64,000 nt of DNA from Limnobacter olei (lineage in GTDB: Bacteria > Pseudomonadota > Gammaproteobacteria > Burkholderiales > Burkholderiaceae_B): contig NZ_JARFJD010000012.1 of NCBI RefSeq assembly GCF_029087225.1, positions 1 to 64,000 of the forward strand, given 5' to 3'. The translations under genes were made by a program, and so were the position numbers. Below the pieces are notes generated by a model that worked only from the letters and a program-made list of their open reading frames with translations, was not told the origin of the DNA and searched no databases. Shown in pieces: positions 36,284 through 46,444 of this stretch (positions are counted from its first letter, which is position 1; each line of letters begins with the position of its first letter).

Positions 36284-37555
36284 TCAGGATTTGTCCTTGC
36301 TGCTGGCCACTTTGGGCTGGTCTTCGTAGATCAGTAAAGGCTGGCCTGTGCCGTTGATTGTATTTTCATCGATCACCACTTTCTTGACATTGGTGTCGCC
36401 GGGCAGATCATACATAATGCCGAGCAAAGCCTGTTCAAGAATGGTTCTCAAACCACGCGCACCTGTTTTGCGCTGAATCGCTTTCTTGGCAATTGCGCTA
36501 AGTGCCGACGGACGAACTTCGAGTTCAGCACCGTCCATCTCAAGCAGCTTTTCGAACTGCTTGACCATGGCATTTTTCGGCTTGGTCAAAATCTCGATCA
36601 GAGCGGGTTCATCCAGTTCTTCGAGGGTGGCAATTACAGGCAAACGACCCACCAATTCAGGAATGATACCGAACTTGATCAAGTCTTCTGGCTCAACTTC
36701 TGCCAGCAGGGTGCCCACATTGCCCTCTTCCTTGCTTTTCACGGTTGCACCAAAGCCAATACCCGAACGCTCGGAACGGTTACGAATCACCTTGTCCAAA
36801 CCTTCAAATGCACCACCCACGATAAATAGCACGTTGGTGGTGTCAATTTGAACGAAATCCTGGTTGGGGTGTTTGCGGCCGCCCTGTGGAGGAACAGAGG
36901 CCACAGTGCCCTCAATCAATTTCAGCAAGGCTTGTTGTACACCCTCGCCCGACACATCGCGTGTAATGGACGGGTTGTCCGACTTGCGGGAAATCTTGTC
37001 GATTTCGTCAATATAAACAATGCCGCGCTGCGCTTTTTCCACTTCATAGTTGCAGCTTTGCAGCAGTTTCTGAATGATGTTTTCCACATCTTCGCCCACG
37101 TAACCGGCTTCGGTCAGCGTAGTGGCATCGGCAATGACGAAAGGTACATTCAACAAACGGGCCAGGGTTTGGGCCAACAGCGTTTTACCCGAGCCCGTTG
37201 GACCAACCAGCAAAATATTGCTTTTCGTCAATTCAATGTCGTCTTTCTTGCTCATGTGGCGCAGGCGTTTGTAGTGGTTGTACACCGCTACAGCCAGCAC
37301 ACGCTTGGCTTTGTCCTGCCCAATCACATACTGGTCGAGAATGGAACGAATTTCTTGAGGGGTGGGTAGCTTGTCGCCGCCACCTGTGGCCGTAGCCTCC
37401 GCTGCTTCATCACGAATGATGTCGTTGCACAACTCAATGCATTCATCACAGATGAACACAGAGGGCCCTGCGATCAATTTTTTTACCTCATGCTGGCTTT
37501 TGCCGCAGAAGGAGCAATACAGCAGCTTTTCGCTTGAGCCTTTCTTTTCTGACAT
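36284..37555 (-). CDS. clpX: ATP-dependent Clp protease ATP-binding subunit ClpX
   Basis: A 423-residue AAA+ unfoldase that feeds tagged proteins into ClpP. An N-terminal C4 zinc-binding domain ([12 protein letters not shown] ... [10 protein letters not shown], residues about 13-46) recognises adaptors and substrates. Walker A is [12 protein letters not shown], Walker [11 protein letters not shown], and the IGF-like ClpP-binding loop is represented by RSGIGFGA. Length and order are normal. The gene follows clpP after a 64-base gap that contains a short GC hairpin (GCCCC-TGC-GGGGC), so part of the transcription may continue from tig-clpP. Confidence 0.97.
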   Translation of the reverse strand: MSEKKGSSEKLLYCSFCGKSQHEVKKLIAGPSVFICDECIELCNDIIRDEAAEATATGGGDKLPTPQEIRSILDQYVIGQDKAKRVLAVAVYNHYKRLRHMSKKDDIELTKSNILLVGPTGSGKTLLAQTLARLLNVPFVIADATTLTEAGYVGEDVENIIQKLLQSCNYEVEKAQRGIVYIDEIDKISRKSDNPSITRDVSGEGVQQALLKLIEGTVASVPPQGGRKHPNQDFVQIDTTNVLFIVGGAFEGLDKVIRNRSERSGIGFGATVKSKEEGNVGTLLAEVEPEDLIKFGIIPELVGRLPVIATLEELDEPALIEILTKPKNAMVKQFEKLLEMDGAELEVRPSALSAIAKKAIQRKTGARGLRTILEQALLGIMYDLPGDTNVKKVVIDENTINGTGQPLLIYEDQPKVASSKDKS

Positions 37556-37619
37556 CTTTTATCCTCTGGAAAGCCCCCGCAGGGGCAATCAAGAAATCAA
37601 GGTTTTAATGTTACTGCAG

Positions 37620-38288
37620 TTACTTCTTGTCGGCCGGTGGCACACGGTGCTTCAACACGTCGTCAATCAAGCCATACTCTTTGGCAGAGTCTGCACCCAT
37701 AAAGTTATCACGATCTGTGTCGCGCGCAATCTCTTCGATGGTCTTACCTGTGTTCTCAGCCAGTATTCCGTTCAATTTCTCACGCAGATACAAGATTTCC
37801 TTGGCGTGAATTTCAATGTCGGATGCCTGACCCTGCACGCCACCCAAAGGCTGGTGAATCATGATTCGGCTGTTGGGCAGCGAAAAACGCTTGCCCTTGG
37901 TACCAGAAGACAACAAGAACGCGCCCATACTGGCCGCCAAGCCTGTACAAAGAGTTGAAACATCGGGTTTGATGAACTGCATGGTGTCGTAAATGGCCAT
38001 GCCCGCTGACACAGAACCACCGGGGCTGTTGATATACAGCGCGATGTCTTTGTCGGGGTTTTCGCTTTCGAGGAACAACATTTGCGCCACGATGACGTTG
38101 GCCATTTGGTCGTTGATCGGCCCCACCAGGAAAATAACGCGCTCTTTTAGCAAGCGCGAATAAATGTCATAGGCCCGCTCGCCCCGACCACTTTGCTCAA
38201 TCACCATGGGCACGTACATATTGCCCTGGGTTTCAAGCGCACCAGAATTGTTCATGTTGTTAGTCATAGAGCGAGGGTTCCACATCAT
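37620..38288 (-). CDS. clpP: ATP-dependent Clp protease proteolytic subunit
   Basis: A 222-residue serine peptidase that forms the tetradecameric chamber used by ClpX. The catalytic triad is S120 (in [11 protein letters not shown]), H145 (in [10 protein letters not shown]) and D194 (in RDTDRDNF). The first ~25 residues resemble the usual propeptide. Two adjacent starts are possible (38288 and 38285). Its ATG comes directly after the tig stop codon, so the two genes are co-transcribed and probably translationally coupled. Confidence 0.97.
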   Translation of the reverse strand: MMWNPRSMTNNMNNSGALETQGNMYVPMVIEQSGRGERAYDIYSRLLKERVIFLVGPINDQMANVIVAQMLFLESENPDKDIALYINSPGGSVSAGMAIYDTMQFIKPDVSTLCTGLAASMGAFLLSSGTKGKRFSLPNSRIMIHQPLGGVQGQASDIEIHAKEILYLREKLNGILAENTGKTIEEIARDTDRDNFMGADSAKEYGLIDDVLKHRVPPADKK

Positions 38289-39593
38289 TTATTTATTTCC
38301 CATCAGTTCGTCAAAGGACAATTTCTTTTCAACCACTTTGGATTTGCTCAAAGCGAATTCAACCACATTGTCTTCCAGAATAACCGCTTCCACATCCGCC
38401 AAACGGGCGCGATCCTGGAAATACCACTGCATGACTTCTGCAGGGTTTTCGTAGCTTTGTGCCTGCTCTTCGATGAAGGCACGCACCTGCTCGGGTTTGG
38501 CTTGCAAGCTGTTCTCTTTTACCAAGTCTGACACGATCAGGCCCAAGCGAACACGGCGCTCGGCTTGTGCAGCAAAAATGTCTTCGGGCAGCTGAATTTC
38601 TTCCACGTTTTGCATGCCACGGGCCTTCAGGTCCTGGCGTGCACGGGAGGCCAATTCGGTGGTTTCAGATTGAATCAGAGCTTTTGGCACATCGAATTCA
38701 GTCACTTTCAACAGTGCATTCATGACTGCTTCTTTGGTTTGCGCTTTGGTGCGGTTGCTGACTTCGCGGCTCAGGTTCACGCGCACGTCTTCACGCAACT
38801 TTTCCAGGGAACCGTCAGCGATGCCCATGGCCTTGGCGAACTCTTCGTTCAGTTCGGGCAACTGGGGGCCTTCCACTTTCTTGATAGTGATTGTGAACTG
38901 GGCAGTTTTACCTGCAACGTCCTTGCCGTGGTAATCGGCCGGGAAAGCCAGGTCGAATGTTTTCTCTTCGCCTTTTTTCAAGCCTTTTGCCGCAGCTTCA
39001 AATTCAGGCAGCATTTGACCCTTGCCGATTACAAACGAGAAGTCTTCGGCTGTACCACCGTCGAATGCGACATCATCGATCTTGCCCACGAAGTCGAGGG
39101 TAACCTTGTCTTCTTCAGCGGAGCCACGATCTACTTCAGCAAAACTGGCACGCTGCTTGCGCAGAATTTCAATGGTTTTGTCCACTTCAGAGTCAGACAC
39201 TTCAACCACTGTTTTCTCGATTTCCAATGTAGCGAAGTCACCAAACTTCACTTCGGGGAACACTTCAAAAATGGCGTTGAACTCAAAAGCGTCGTCAGCG
39301 GCGTCCTTGGCGGCTTCGATGCGGGGCTGACCAGCCACTCGCAGATCCTGCTTTTGAACTTCTTCGCTGAAAGTACGACCGATTTCATCGTTCAACACTT
39401 CAGAATGTACTTGGGGGCCGTAGTTCTGTACCACCATTTTCATGGGTACTTTACCTGGGCGAAAACCGGGCATGCGAGCTGTACGAGCAACCTTTTTCAG
39501 GCGCTTCTCAACTTCAGCATTGATTTTTTCAACCGACAGCTTCAAGGAAATGGTTTTCTCGAGTGTGCTGGCAGTGGTGGTTGTTTCAGTCAT
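38289..39593 (-). CDS. tig: Trigger factor
   Basis: A 434-residue ribosome-bound chaperone and peptidyl-prolyl isomerase. The ribosome-binding signature GFRPGKVPMKM lies in the first 50 residues. The FKBP-like isomerase domain (about 160-240: SAEEDKVTLDFVGKIDDVAFDGG...) and the long helical C-terminal arms follow. ATG at 39593 (MTETTTTASTLEK) gives the family N-terminus; the open frame extends ten codons further without support. It heads tig-clpP-clpX, coupling nascent-chain folding with proteolysis. Confidence 0.96.
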   Translation of the reverse strand: MTETTTTASTLEKTISLKLSVEKINAEVEKRLKKVARTARMPGFRPGKVPMKMVVQNYGPQVHSEVLNDEIGRTFSEEVQKQDLRVAGQPRIEAAKDAADDAFEFNAIFEVFPEVKFGDFATLEIEKTVVEVSDSEVDKTIEILRKQRASFAEVDRGSAEEDKVTLDFVGKIDDVAFDGGTAEDFSFVIGKGQMLPEFEAAAKGLKKGEEKTFDLAFPADYHGKDVAGKTAQFTITIKKVEGPQLPELNEEFAKAMGIADGSLEKLREDVRVNLSREVSNRTKAQTKEAVMNALLKVTEFDVPKALIQSETTELASRARQDLKARGMQNVEEIQLPEDIFAAQAERRVRLGLIVSDLVKENSLQAKPEQVRAFIEEQAQSYENPAEVMQWYFQDRARLADVEAVILEDNVVEFALSKSKVVEKKLSFDELMGNK

Positions 39594-39759
39594 TTGGAAC
39601 TCTTGAACTAGTTGCCTTGGCAAGGTTGACCAAGGAGGAGGTTAATGGGCGTAAAGGCTCTACAATTGCCGATATCTTACACAAGTATGAAGCTGCTTTG
39701 GCGGGGGCTTGGTAAAACTGGACCGCCCCAGAAGCGATATACCCGGGGCACAAGAGGGG

Positions 39760-39844
39760 TGGTGCGGATGAAAGGACTCGAACCTTCACGTATTGCTACG
39801 CCAGAACCTAAATCTGGTGCGTCTACCAATTTCGCCACATCCGC
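39760..39844 (-). tRNA. tRNA-Leu (UAG)
   Basis: An 85-base minus-strand gene starting GCGGATGTGGCGAAATTGGTAG, with anticodon stem CCAGA/TCTGG around TTTAGGT (anticodon TAG), a class II variable arm, T-loop GTTCGAGTC and encoded CCA. A consensus TATAAT lies upstream on the minus strand (39857-39862). It reads CUA and, by wobble, other CUN codons. Confidence 0.95.
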
Positions 39845-39931
39845 ATGCAGGCGCGCATTATAGCCCGATTTTAACTTTGAAGCCCTTACAATGTCATTTA
39901 TTGACTGCATTACCCCCAATTAGAAGGTGAC

Positions 39932-40777
39932 ATGGCCGTATCTCTAGAAAACCCGCTTGCCTACTGCCGCGAGAAAGTAAGCGGGGAAACCGCCTCCCTG
40001 CACTACGCAACCCTGTTTCAAACCGAGGAACTGAAGGCATTTTGGCTTGGCTGCTTTACCTTGAACCACGAGTTGCGGCAGGCTTGCCTGAAGCAACTGG
40101 AGGCTGGCTTGACACAGGTCAAACTGGGCTGGTGGCAAAACGCCCTCGCCAACGCCGGGGGCAACAGCAACCCTCACCCGGTCATTACCGCGATATCACA
40201 ACCGGTGATTGCCACACTACCGGCAGAGCACTGGGGCGAATTGATTAACCGGGTGGCCAGCGGATGCGAGCCAAAGCGCTACAACAGCATGGCGGATTGG
40301 CACAACGACGTACTGTTGGAAACCAAGCCCTGGGTCCACTTGCTTCAGGCCCGTTTTGGGTATCAAAACACGGATTGCACACAGTTGCTGGAATTCTGGA
40401 CTTCAGCCACCCGCCTTTGCCAGTTGCTCAGGCTGGCGAAGTACCTGGACCAGGGGTTTCAGCCCTTGCCTGTTGAATTGCTCGCCAAACATGGGGTAAC
40501 GGCAGAACAAATCAAACGCAGGGAACACAGCGAGGCCAGTACAACCCTGTTCAGTGAGGTAGGTGAGCATTTGCTTGAAAAAGCCAACGCAGCCTGGAGG
40601 AACATGCCTGCAGACCAGCGCCTTGTCTTAAGGCCACTGCGGGCACTATTCCGCATGCGTGCTGCCGAACTGAAAGTGCACCAAGCGGCTGGTTACCGTT
40701 TATTGACTGAGCAAAAAATCATCACCCCATTCAAGAAATTCAGCATTGCATGGACAACACAAGTACTGAGGCGGTAA
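39932..40777 (+). CDS. Squalene/phytoene synthase-like protein lacking the Asp-rich motifs
   Basis: A 281-residue all-helical protein that resembles the squalene/phytoene synthase fold, with the pattern SLHYATLF near residues 22-29 and, near 175-200, LLRLAKYLDQGFQPLPVELLAKHGVT, which aligns with the second active-site helix. In active enzymes both helices carry DxxxD motifs that bind magnesium and prenyl diphosphate. Here they read LNHELRQAC and RLAKYLDQG, so catalysis is doubtful. Relatives without these motifs include the respiratory complex I assembly factor NDUFAF6. It stands alone between tRNA-Leu and a convergent efflux operon. No carotenoid or hopanoid genes are near. Confidence 0.68.
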   Translation: MAVSLENPLAYCREKVSGETASLHYATLFQTEELKAFWLGCFTLNHELRQACLKQLEAGLTQVKLGWWQNALANAGGNSNPHPVITAISQPVIATLPAEHWGELINRVASGCEPKRYNSMADWHNDVLLETKPWVHLLQARFGYQNTDCTQLLEFWTSATRLCQLLRLAKYLDQGFQPLPVELLAKHGVTAEQIKRREHSEASTTLFSEVGEHLLEKANAAWRNMPADQRLVLRPLRALFRMRAAELKVHQAAGYRLLTEQKIITPFKKFSIAWTTQVLRR

Positions 40778-40791
40778 TTTCCGACCCCAGT

Positions 40792-43700
40792 TTACAACTT
40801 GGGTTTGCGAATTCGATAAGCCGCCGCGTATAGGGCTGGCAGGAAAAACAGGGTTAACAGGGTAGCCACAATCAACCCACCCATAATCGCCACCGCCATG
40901 GGCCCCCAGAACTGCGAACGCATCAATGGAATCATGGCCAGTACTGCGGCCGCTGCAGTCAGTAAAATTGGCCTAGAGCGCCGAATGGTCGAACCAATGA
41001 TGGCCTCATAGGGATCTACGCCAGCCGCCCTGTCTTGCTCGATTTGGTCCACCAAGATTACCGAATTTCGAATAATCATGCCGAACAAGGCAATCACGCC
41101 CAGTTGCGCTACAAAACCAAACGGGCGTGCGGTGACGATCAAGGCCAAAGCGGCACCGATAATGCCCAGCGGGCCGGTGAAGTAAACCAGCAAGGTTCGC
41201 CCAAAGCTTTTCAGTTGCAACATCAGCAAGGTAAGCACGATAAACAGCATCAAAGGCACATTGGCCATGATCGACTGCTGGGCCTTGCCAGAATCAGCGG
41301 CAAGGCCATCCAGATTCACTGATACACCCAGCGGTAATTCAGCACGAAGTGGGTCCAGTGCCTTGTTCATGGCCAAGGCCACAGTGGTGCCCTGAATGCC
41401 GGAGACCACATCGGCTTTCACTGTAATGGCAAATTCGCCGCCTTCGCGCCAGATTACACCGGGCTCAAATGTCATATTCACCTTGCCAACCTGAGACAAA
41501 GGCACATAAGCACCGCTTGCCGTGGGAACGTTGGCATTCATGAGTTCAGCCAGCGTGTCGCGTTCGCTTTCAGGATTGCGAAACACAATATCGATCAGGC
41601 GATTGTTCTCCCGGTACTGCCCAATGGTTGCGCCCGACAATATGACATGCGAGGACTCGGCAATGCTTTGGCTGCTGACTCCCAAGGCACGGGCGCGAGC
41701 CTGGTCCACCTCCACTTTCATGACCTTGATGTTTTCATTCCAGTTGTCATGCGTGCCACGGGTATATTCGCTGGCGGCAACCGCCTCTTTCACCTTGTCG
41801 GCCACCACGCGCACCACGCGGGGATCCGGGCCCTGCACCACAAACTGCACTGGATAAGTGACGGGCGGGCCATTGGGCAACAGGGTAATTCGTGGGCGAA
41901 TGTCGGGAAAGTTGCCTTCCAGATGCGCTTTCAATTTGCCTCGAAGTATTTCCCGGTCTTCGAATGTTTTGGGAATGACAATCAGCTCGGTCAAATTGCT
42001 TTGCACAAATTTTTGATCCAGCGACAGGTAAAAACGCGGTGCGCCATCACCCACAAAACTGGCATAGCCCTGCACTTCGGGTTGCTTGGCCAACCACTGC
42101 TCAAGCTTGATCGCCTGTTTTTCAGTTTCCTCAAATGCGGTGCCTTCGGGCAACCACAAATTCACCATGATTTCGAGACGGTTAGAATCGGGGAAAAACT
42201 GCTGTTCAATGAATTTGAAAGAATAGCCGCCACCGATAAAAGCCAGCACGGTGACCGATATCGTGATCCAGCGGTGGTTAACGCACACCTCAATCCAGCG
42301 GCGAAAACGCTGGTAGAACGGCGTGTCGAATACCTCCGTGTGGCCTTGCCCTTCTTTGGGCTTTTTGAGCAACCAATAGCCAATGTAAGGCACAAAAATA
42401 ACTGCGACAAACCAAGACAACACCAAGGCAATGGCAGTCACCGCAAAAATTGAATAGGTGTATTCACCAGCCGCCGACTGCGCTAGGGCAATGGGCAAAA
42501 AGCCCGCCGCTGTAATCAAGGTGCCGGTCAGCATGGGAATCGCGGTGGAGTCGTAAGCAAAAATAGCTGCATCGAAGCGCGAATAACCCTCTTCAAGCTT
42601 GCGAACCATCATTTCAACCGCAATGATTGCATCGTCAACCAGTAAACCCAGGGCGATAATCAACGCGCCCAGCGAAATTTTGTGCAGGTTAATGTTGAAA
42701 AACGACATGGCCAAAAAGGTAAGCGCCAACACAAGAGGAATGGTCAGCGCAACGACCAAGCCCGGTCGGGTATCAATTCGAAACGGTTTGCTGTGCAGCC
42801 CCAAACTCAAAAAGCTGACCGCCAACACAATCACAATCGCTTCAATCAGTACTTTCACAAACTCATTGACCGAGGTACTGACTGATTTGGGCTGATCCGC
42901 AACGCGCTGAAGCTCAATGCCCACGGGGAGTTCAGCGAGTATACGCCGCTCAACTTTTTCCAACTCTTGGCCCAGGCGGATGATGTCGCCACCATTGACC
43001 ATGGAAATCCCCAAGCCAATTACCTCTTTGCCATTGAAGCGCATTTTGGACACCGGCGGGTCTTGATAGCCGCGATGAACGTGGGCAATGTCTTTGAGCA
43101 GGAGAGTGTTTTTTCCCGCCCGAATCGGCAGGTTGGCAAGGTCTTCAATGGACTCAAACTGCCCCTGTACCCTAGACCACACTTTTTGTTCATCCAGGCT
43201 CAAAACACCCTGAGAGGTCACGGCATTCTGGCTGTTGATTTGATTGAAGATGTCTTGCGCAGAAATACCCAATTGCGCGATTTTGTAATGCGAGATGTCG
43301 ATAAACACTTTCTCGGGTTGAACGCCAAATAGCTGCACCTTGGCCACATCGGGCACTTTGAGCATTTCCTGACGTACCTGTGTCACGAAGTCCTTTAGCT
43401 CAGCGTACTTGAATCCATCTGCAGAGAATGCGAGCAACACCCCAAAGGTGTCGCCAAACTCATCGTTGAAAAATGGCCCCACTACTCCACGCGGTAGTGT
43501 TCCAGCCATGTCGCTGACCCGTTTTCGAGTGGTGTACCAAATGTCGGCCACTTGCCTGGGCGGTGCGCTGTCATCCAGTTGAAGAAAAATAACGGTTTCA
43601 CCAGGCTTGGAATACGAGCGAATTTTATAGGCGTAAGGAATTTCCTGAATCACCTTTTCGATCGGGTCGGCCACCTGTTGACCCATTTGCATGGCGGTCG

Positions 43701-43869
43701 CACCTGGCCAGTAAGCACGCACCACCATGCCTCGAAACACAAAGGGCGGATCCTCTTCTTGACCCAAGGAGAAAAATGCTGCGACTCCGGCGAAAATGAA
43801 CACCGCCAAGAGATAACGAACCAATGGCTGGTTTTCGAGCGCCCAGCGCGACAGGTTGATTTTTCTCAT
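40792..43869 (-). CDS. RND efflux transporter permease (AcrB/HAE1-type)
   Basis: A 1025-residue inner-membrane RND pump with twelve predicted helices in the usual arrangement: one near the N-terminus (LLAVFIFAGVAAFFSLG), six mid-protein, one after the first large loop, and five at the end. Conserved helix 4 signature residues appear in GALIIALGLLVDDAIIAVEMM (paired aspartates). Large periplasmic loops occupy about 40-330 and 560-870. It overlaps the adaptor gene by 4 bases and works with it; an outer-membrane channel gene is not in this operon. The substrate class (drugs, solvents or metals) is not evident, but the paired Asp suggests hydrophobic or amphiphilic compounds rather than metals. 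Confidence 0.92.
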   Translation of the reverse strand: MRKINLSRWALENQPLVRYLLAVFIFAGVAAFFSLGQEEDPPFVFRGMVVRAYWPGATAMQMGQQVADPIEKVIQEIPYAYKIRSYSKPGETVIFLQLDDSAPPRQVADIWYTTRKRVSDMAGTLPRGVVGPFFNDEFGDTFGVLLAFSADGFKYAELKDFVTQVRQEMLKVPDVAKVQLFGVQPEKVFIDISHYKIAQLGISAQDIFNQINSQNAVTSQGVLSLDEQKVWSRVQGQFESIEDLANLPIRAGKNTLLLKDIAHVHRGYQDPPVSKMRFNGKEVIGLGISMVNGGDIIRLGQELEKVERRILAELPVGIELQRVADQPKSVSTSVNEFVKVLIEAIVIVLAVSFLSLGLHSKPFRIDTRPGLVVALTIPLVLALTFLAMSFFNINLHKISLGALIIALGLLVDDAIIAVEMMVRKLEEGYSRFDAAIFAYDSTAIPMLTGTLITAAGFLPIALAQSAAGEYTYSIFAVTAIALVLSWFVAVIFVPYIGYWLLKKPKEGQGHTEVFDTPFYQRFRRWIEVCVNHRWITISVTVLAFIGGGYSFKFIEQQFFPDSNRLEIMVNLWLPEGTAFEETEKQAIKLEQWLAKQPEVQGYASFVGDGAPRFYLSLDQKFVQSNLTELIVIPKTFEDREILRGKLKAHLEGNFPDIRPRITLLPNGPPVTYPVQFVVQGPDPRVVRVVADKVKEAVAASEYTRGTHDNWNENIKVMKVEVDQARARALGVSSQSIAESSHVILSGATIGQYRENNRLIDIVFRNPESERDTLAELMNANVPTASGAYVPLSQVGKVNMTFEPGVIWREGGEFAITVKADVVSGIQGTTVALAMNKALDPLRAELPLGVSVNLDGLAADSGKAQQSIMANVPLMLFIVLTLLMLQLKSFGRTLLVYFTGPLGIIGAALALIVTARPFGFVAQLGVIALFGMIIRNSVILVDQIEQDRAAGVDPYEAIIGSTIRRSRPILLTAAAAVLAMIPLMRSQFWGPMAVAIMGGLIVATLLTLFFLPALYAAAYRIRKPKL

Positions 43870-44966
43870 TTGGAAAGATCGCTTGTTTCAATGAAGCGAC
43901 GAACCTTTTGGCCTTCGTTCAGAACATGGGTGCCGGCAGTGACAATCAACTCGCCATTGTTTAGGCCGTCTTTGACCAGAAAATCGCTTTCAGAGACGTC
44001 ATGGGGTTGAACAACCCGTTTGTTGACCACACCCTGCTTTTCATCAAATACCCACACAAAAGCACCAGTGTGTTCGGCCACCAGGGCTGAAATTGGAAGC
44101 TTGAATGCGGTCGACTTGGCGGCAGTTGAAAACTGCACTGTCGCGCTCATTCCAAAACGGGAAATTGCAGTTGGATCGTTGACATCCAGTAACACCGCAA
44201 ACGTGCGTGTTACCGGGTCTGCCACCGGAGAAACTTCCCGCACTTTCGCATCCAAAGACTGTTTACCAGACCAGAGCAGTACGCGCGCATCCTGACCCGG
44301 CTTGATCTGACTGACCCGGCTCTCGGGCACAGCCATGCTAACCTGCACATCATTCTCATCAGCCCACTGGACCACAGCCTGACCTGGTGCCAACACCTGC
44401 CCTGCTTCGGCATACACGCTGGAAATGACACCACTGCCCGGAGCACGCAGGTCGCCATATTGCCGCTGATTGGCCTGGGTGCTCAACTGGGCGCGAGCCT
44501 GACTCAAACGACTGCCCGCGGCATCGAAGGCCAACTGTCGACGATCCAGCTCGGCCTGGCTGATAAAATTTTGTTGTTTCAGGGTTTTGGCGCGATCCAG
44601 ATCGGTTTTCAACTGAGCATGCTCAGTGGCTGCAGCATCGAATTGCGCCTGGGCCGCCTGCAAGGCAAGACTCAAATCCCGGGGATCAATTTTTGCAAGT
44701 ACCTGGCCTTTCGTAACCTTGTCTCCAACGTCCACCAGGCGTGCCGTCAATTTCCCGCTGACCTGAAAGCTGAGTTTTGCTTGAAAACGGGGTTCAATTT
44801 GCCCGGGAAAACTTTCTTCAAAAGTGCTGTCACCGGCTTGCAGCTCAATCACACGAACTGGTCGAATGACTTCAGTGGTGTCAATTTCGGGGCGGGAACA
44901 GGCGGCAAGCAGGAGTGAGCCCACGGCGGCCCAAACAACAGGCAAAAACAAACGGCTTTTGGACAT
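43866..44966 (-). CDS. RND efflux periplasmic adaptor (membrane fusion) lipoprotein
   Basis: A 366-residue membrane-fusion protein. A lipoprotein signal ends SLLLAACSRPE, so it is anchored by lipid at Cys22 or so. A barrel-sandwich (lipoyl-like) segment with FPGQIEPRFQAKLSFQVSG and VDVGDKVTKGQVLAKIDP is followed by a helical hairpin (about 95-170), then GDLRAPGSGVISSV and the beta-barrel and membrane-proximal domains. It links the pump to an outer-membrane channel. The gene overlaps the permease by 4 bases and follows radA by 74 bases, so it may be transcribed from the alr-radA promoter or from its own in that gap. Confidence 0.92.
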   Translation of the reverse strand: MSKSRLFLPVVWAAVGSLLLAACSRPEIDTTEVIRPVRVIELQAGDSTFEESFPGQIEPRFQAKLSFQVSGKLTARLVDVGDKVTKGQVLAKIDPRDLSLALQAAQAQFDAAATEHAQLKTDLDRAKTLKQQNFISQAELDRRQLAFDAAGSRLSQARAQLSTQANQRQYGDLRAPGSGVISSVYAEAGQVLAPGQAVVQWADENDVQVSMAVPESRVSQIKPGQDARVLLWSGKQSLDAKVREVSPVADPVTRTFAVLLDVNDPTAISRFGMSATVQFSTAAKSTAFKLPISALVAEHTGAFVWVFDEKQGVVNKRVVQPHDVSESDFLVKDGLNNGELIVTAGTHVLNEGQKVRRFIETSDLSK

Positions 44967-45040
44967 GGATCGCTCAGTAGAGTGAATTTATTGTTATCTG
45001 CGCAATTGTCGTATCAATCACAGGTCAAGTCAAAATTGAG

Positions 45041-46423
45041 TCAAAAGCAATCCAGCTTGTCTCTCAGCGCGGCAAGCGCCTTCTCCACGCGATCCACGCC
45101 AATCACTTCAATTCCGTCTATCGGCTGCTTGGGTGCGTTGCTGGCCGGCACAATCGCATGGGTAAAGCCGAGTTTTGCAGCTTCTCGCAGCCTTTCCTGC
45201 CCACGCGGTGCTGGGCGCAACTCACCAGACAAACCGATTTCGCCAAACACTACCAACTCTTTGGGCAAGCGTTTGTTGCGCAACGAGGACACCATGGCCA
45301 AAACAATCGCGAGGTCGGCCGCAGGTTCTGAAATTCGTACGCCGCCCACCGCATTGATAAAAATATCTTGATCAAAAAACTGAAGGCCCGCGTGGCGATG
45401 CATCACCGCCAACAACATGGCCAAGCGGTTTTGTTCAAGCCCAACCGATAACCTGCGCGGTGAAGGTGAATGCGAGGAATCCACCAAAGCCTGGATTTCA
45501 ACCAACAATGGCCTGGCACCTTCTTGCGTGCACATTACACAGGAACCAGCCACCCATTCAGCCGTCTGCGACAAAAACAGGGCCGAGGGGTTGTTGACAC
45601 CTTTCAAACCACGGTCAGTCATGGCAAACACACCCAGCTCATTCACTGCACCAAACCGGTTTTTAAATGCGCGCACCAAACGGAATGAAGATTGTGAATC
45701 CCCTTCGAAATACAGCACCGTGTCCACAATGTGTTCAAGCACACGTGGCCCGGCCAGTGTGCCTTCTTTGGTGACATGGCCCACCAAAATGGTGGTGATC
45801 CCCATGGCCTTTGCAAGCCGTGTCAGCTGACTTGCACATTCGCGCACCTGGCTGACCGATCCCGGCGCAGCGCTTAACTCGCTGGTGTAAAGGGTTTGAA
45901 TGGAGTCAATCACCAACACTTGAGGTTTGTGTGTTTCAAGCTGGGCAACAATTTGCTCCAGCTGAATTTCTGTCAGTACATTCAGGTTGGTATGTTCCAA
46001 CCCGAGCCGTTGGGCGCGCAAGGCAATCTGCCCGGCAGATTCTTCACCGCTAACATACAGAGCCGATGTGGTTTTGGCCAAGGTGACCATAGACTGCAAG
46101 AGCAAGGTGGATTTACCAATGCCAGGATCGCCACCCAGCAACACCACCATGCCGGGCACCATTCCACCTCCCAGCACACGGTCAAATTCGGGTACACCAC
46201 TGCTGAAACGCGGGTGGTCTTGCGCTTGAATTTCGGAAAGCTTGATTACACTGCTGCTTTGCGCAGCCAGAGCCGCAAAGCGACTGTGCTTGGGCGGAGC
46301 TGCCGTGCTCACGGTCGATTCAACCAGCGTGTTCCAGCTGCTGCAATCGGTACATTGCCCCTGCCATTTGGCGAACACGGCACCGCATTCAGTGCACTGA
46401 TATTGACTTTTAATTTTGGCCAA
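45041..46423 (-). CDS. radA: DNA repair protein RadA (Sms)
   Basis: A 460-residue RecA-like branch-migration helicase. The N-terminal C4 zinc finger is YQCTECGAVFAKWQGQCTDC, Walker A is GGDPGIGKST, the RadA-specific KNRFG motif is in AFKNRFGAVNELG, and the C-terminal Lon-protease-like domain includes DLAIVLAMVSSLRNKRLP. All domains are intact and the length is typical. It processes recombination intermediates. The gene follows alr by 21 bases on the same strand. Confidence 0.97.
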   Translation of the reverse strand: MAKIKSQYQCTECGAVFAKWQGQCTDCSSWNTLVESTVSTAAPPKHSRFAALAAQSSSVIKLSEIQAQDHPRFSSGVPEFDRVLGGGMVPGMVVLLGGDPGIGKSTLLLQSMVTLAKTTSALYVSGEESAGQIALRAQRLGLEHTNLNVLTEIQLEQIVAQLETHKPQVLVIDSIQTLYTSELSAAPGSVSQVRECASQLTRLAKAMGITTILVGHVTKEGTLAGPRVLEHIVDTVLYFEGDSQSSFRLVRAFKNRFGAVNELGVFAMTDRGLKGVNNPSALFLSQTAEWVAGSCVMCTQEGARPLLVEIQALVDSSHSPSPRRLSVGLEQNRLAMLLAVMHRHAGLQFFDQDIFINAVGGVRISEPAADLAIVLAMVSSLRNKRLPKELVVFGEIGLSGELRPAPRGQERLREAAKLGFTHAIVPASNAPKQPIDGIEVIGVDRVEKALAALRDKLDCF

Positions 46424-46444
46424 AATGGCGTGTCCCTTTTAGGT

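Noticed and set aside
38565-39611. 348-codon plus-strand open frame opposite tig
   Set aside because: Antisense shadow of the complete trigger factor gene with no motif or ribosome site; typical of GC-rich third-position codon bias.
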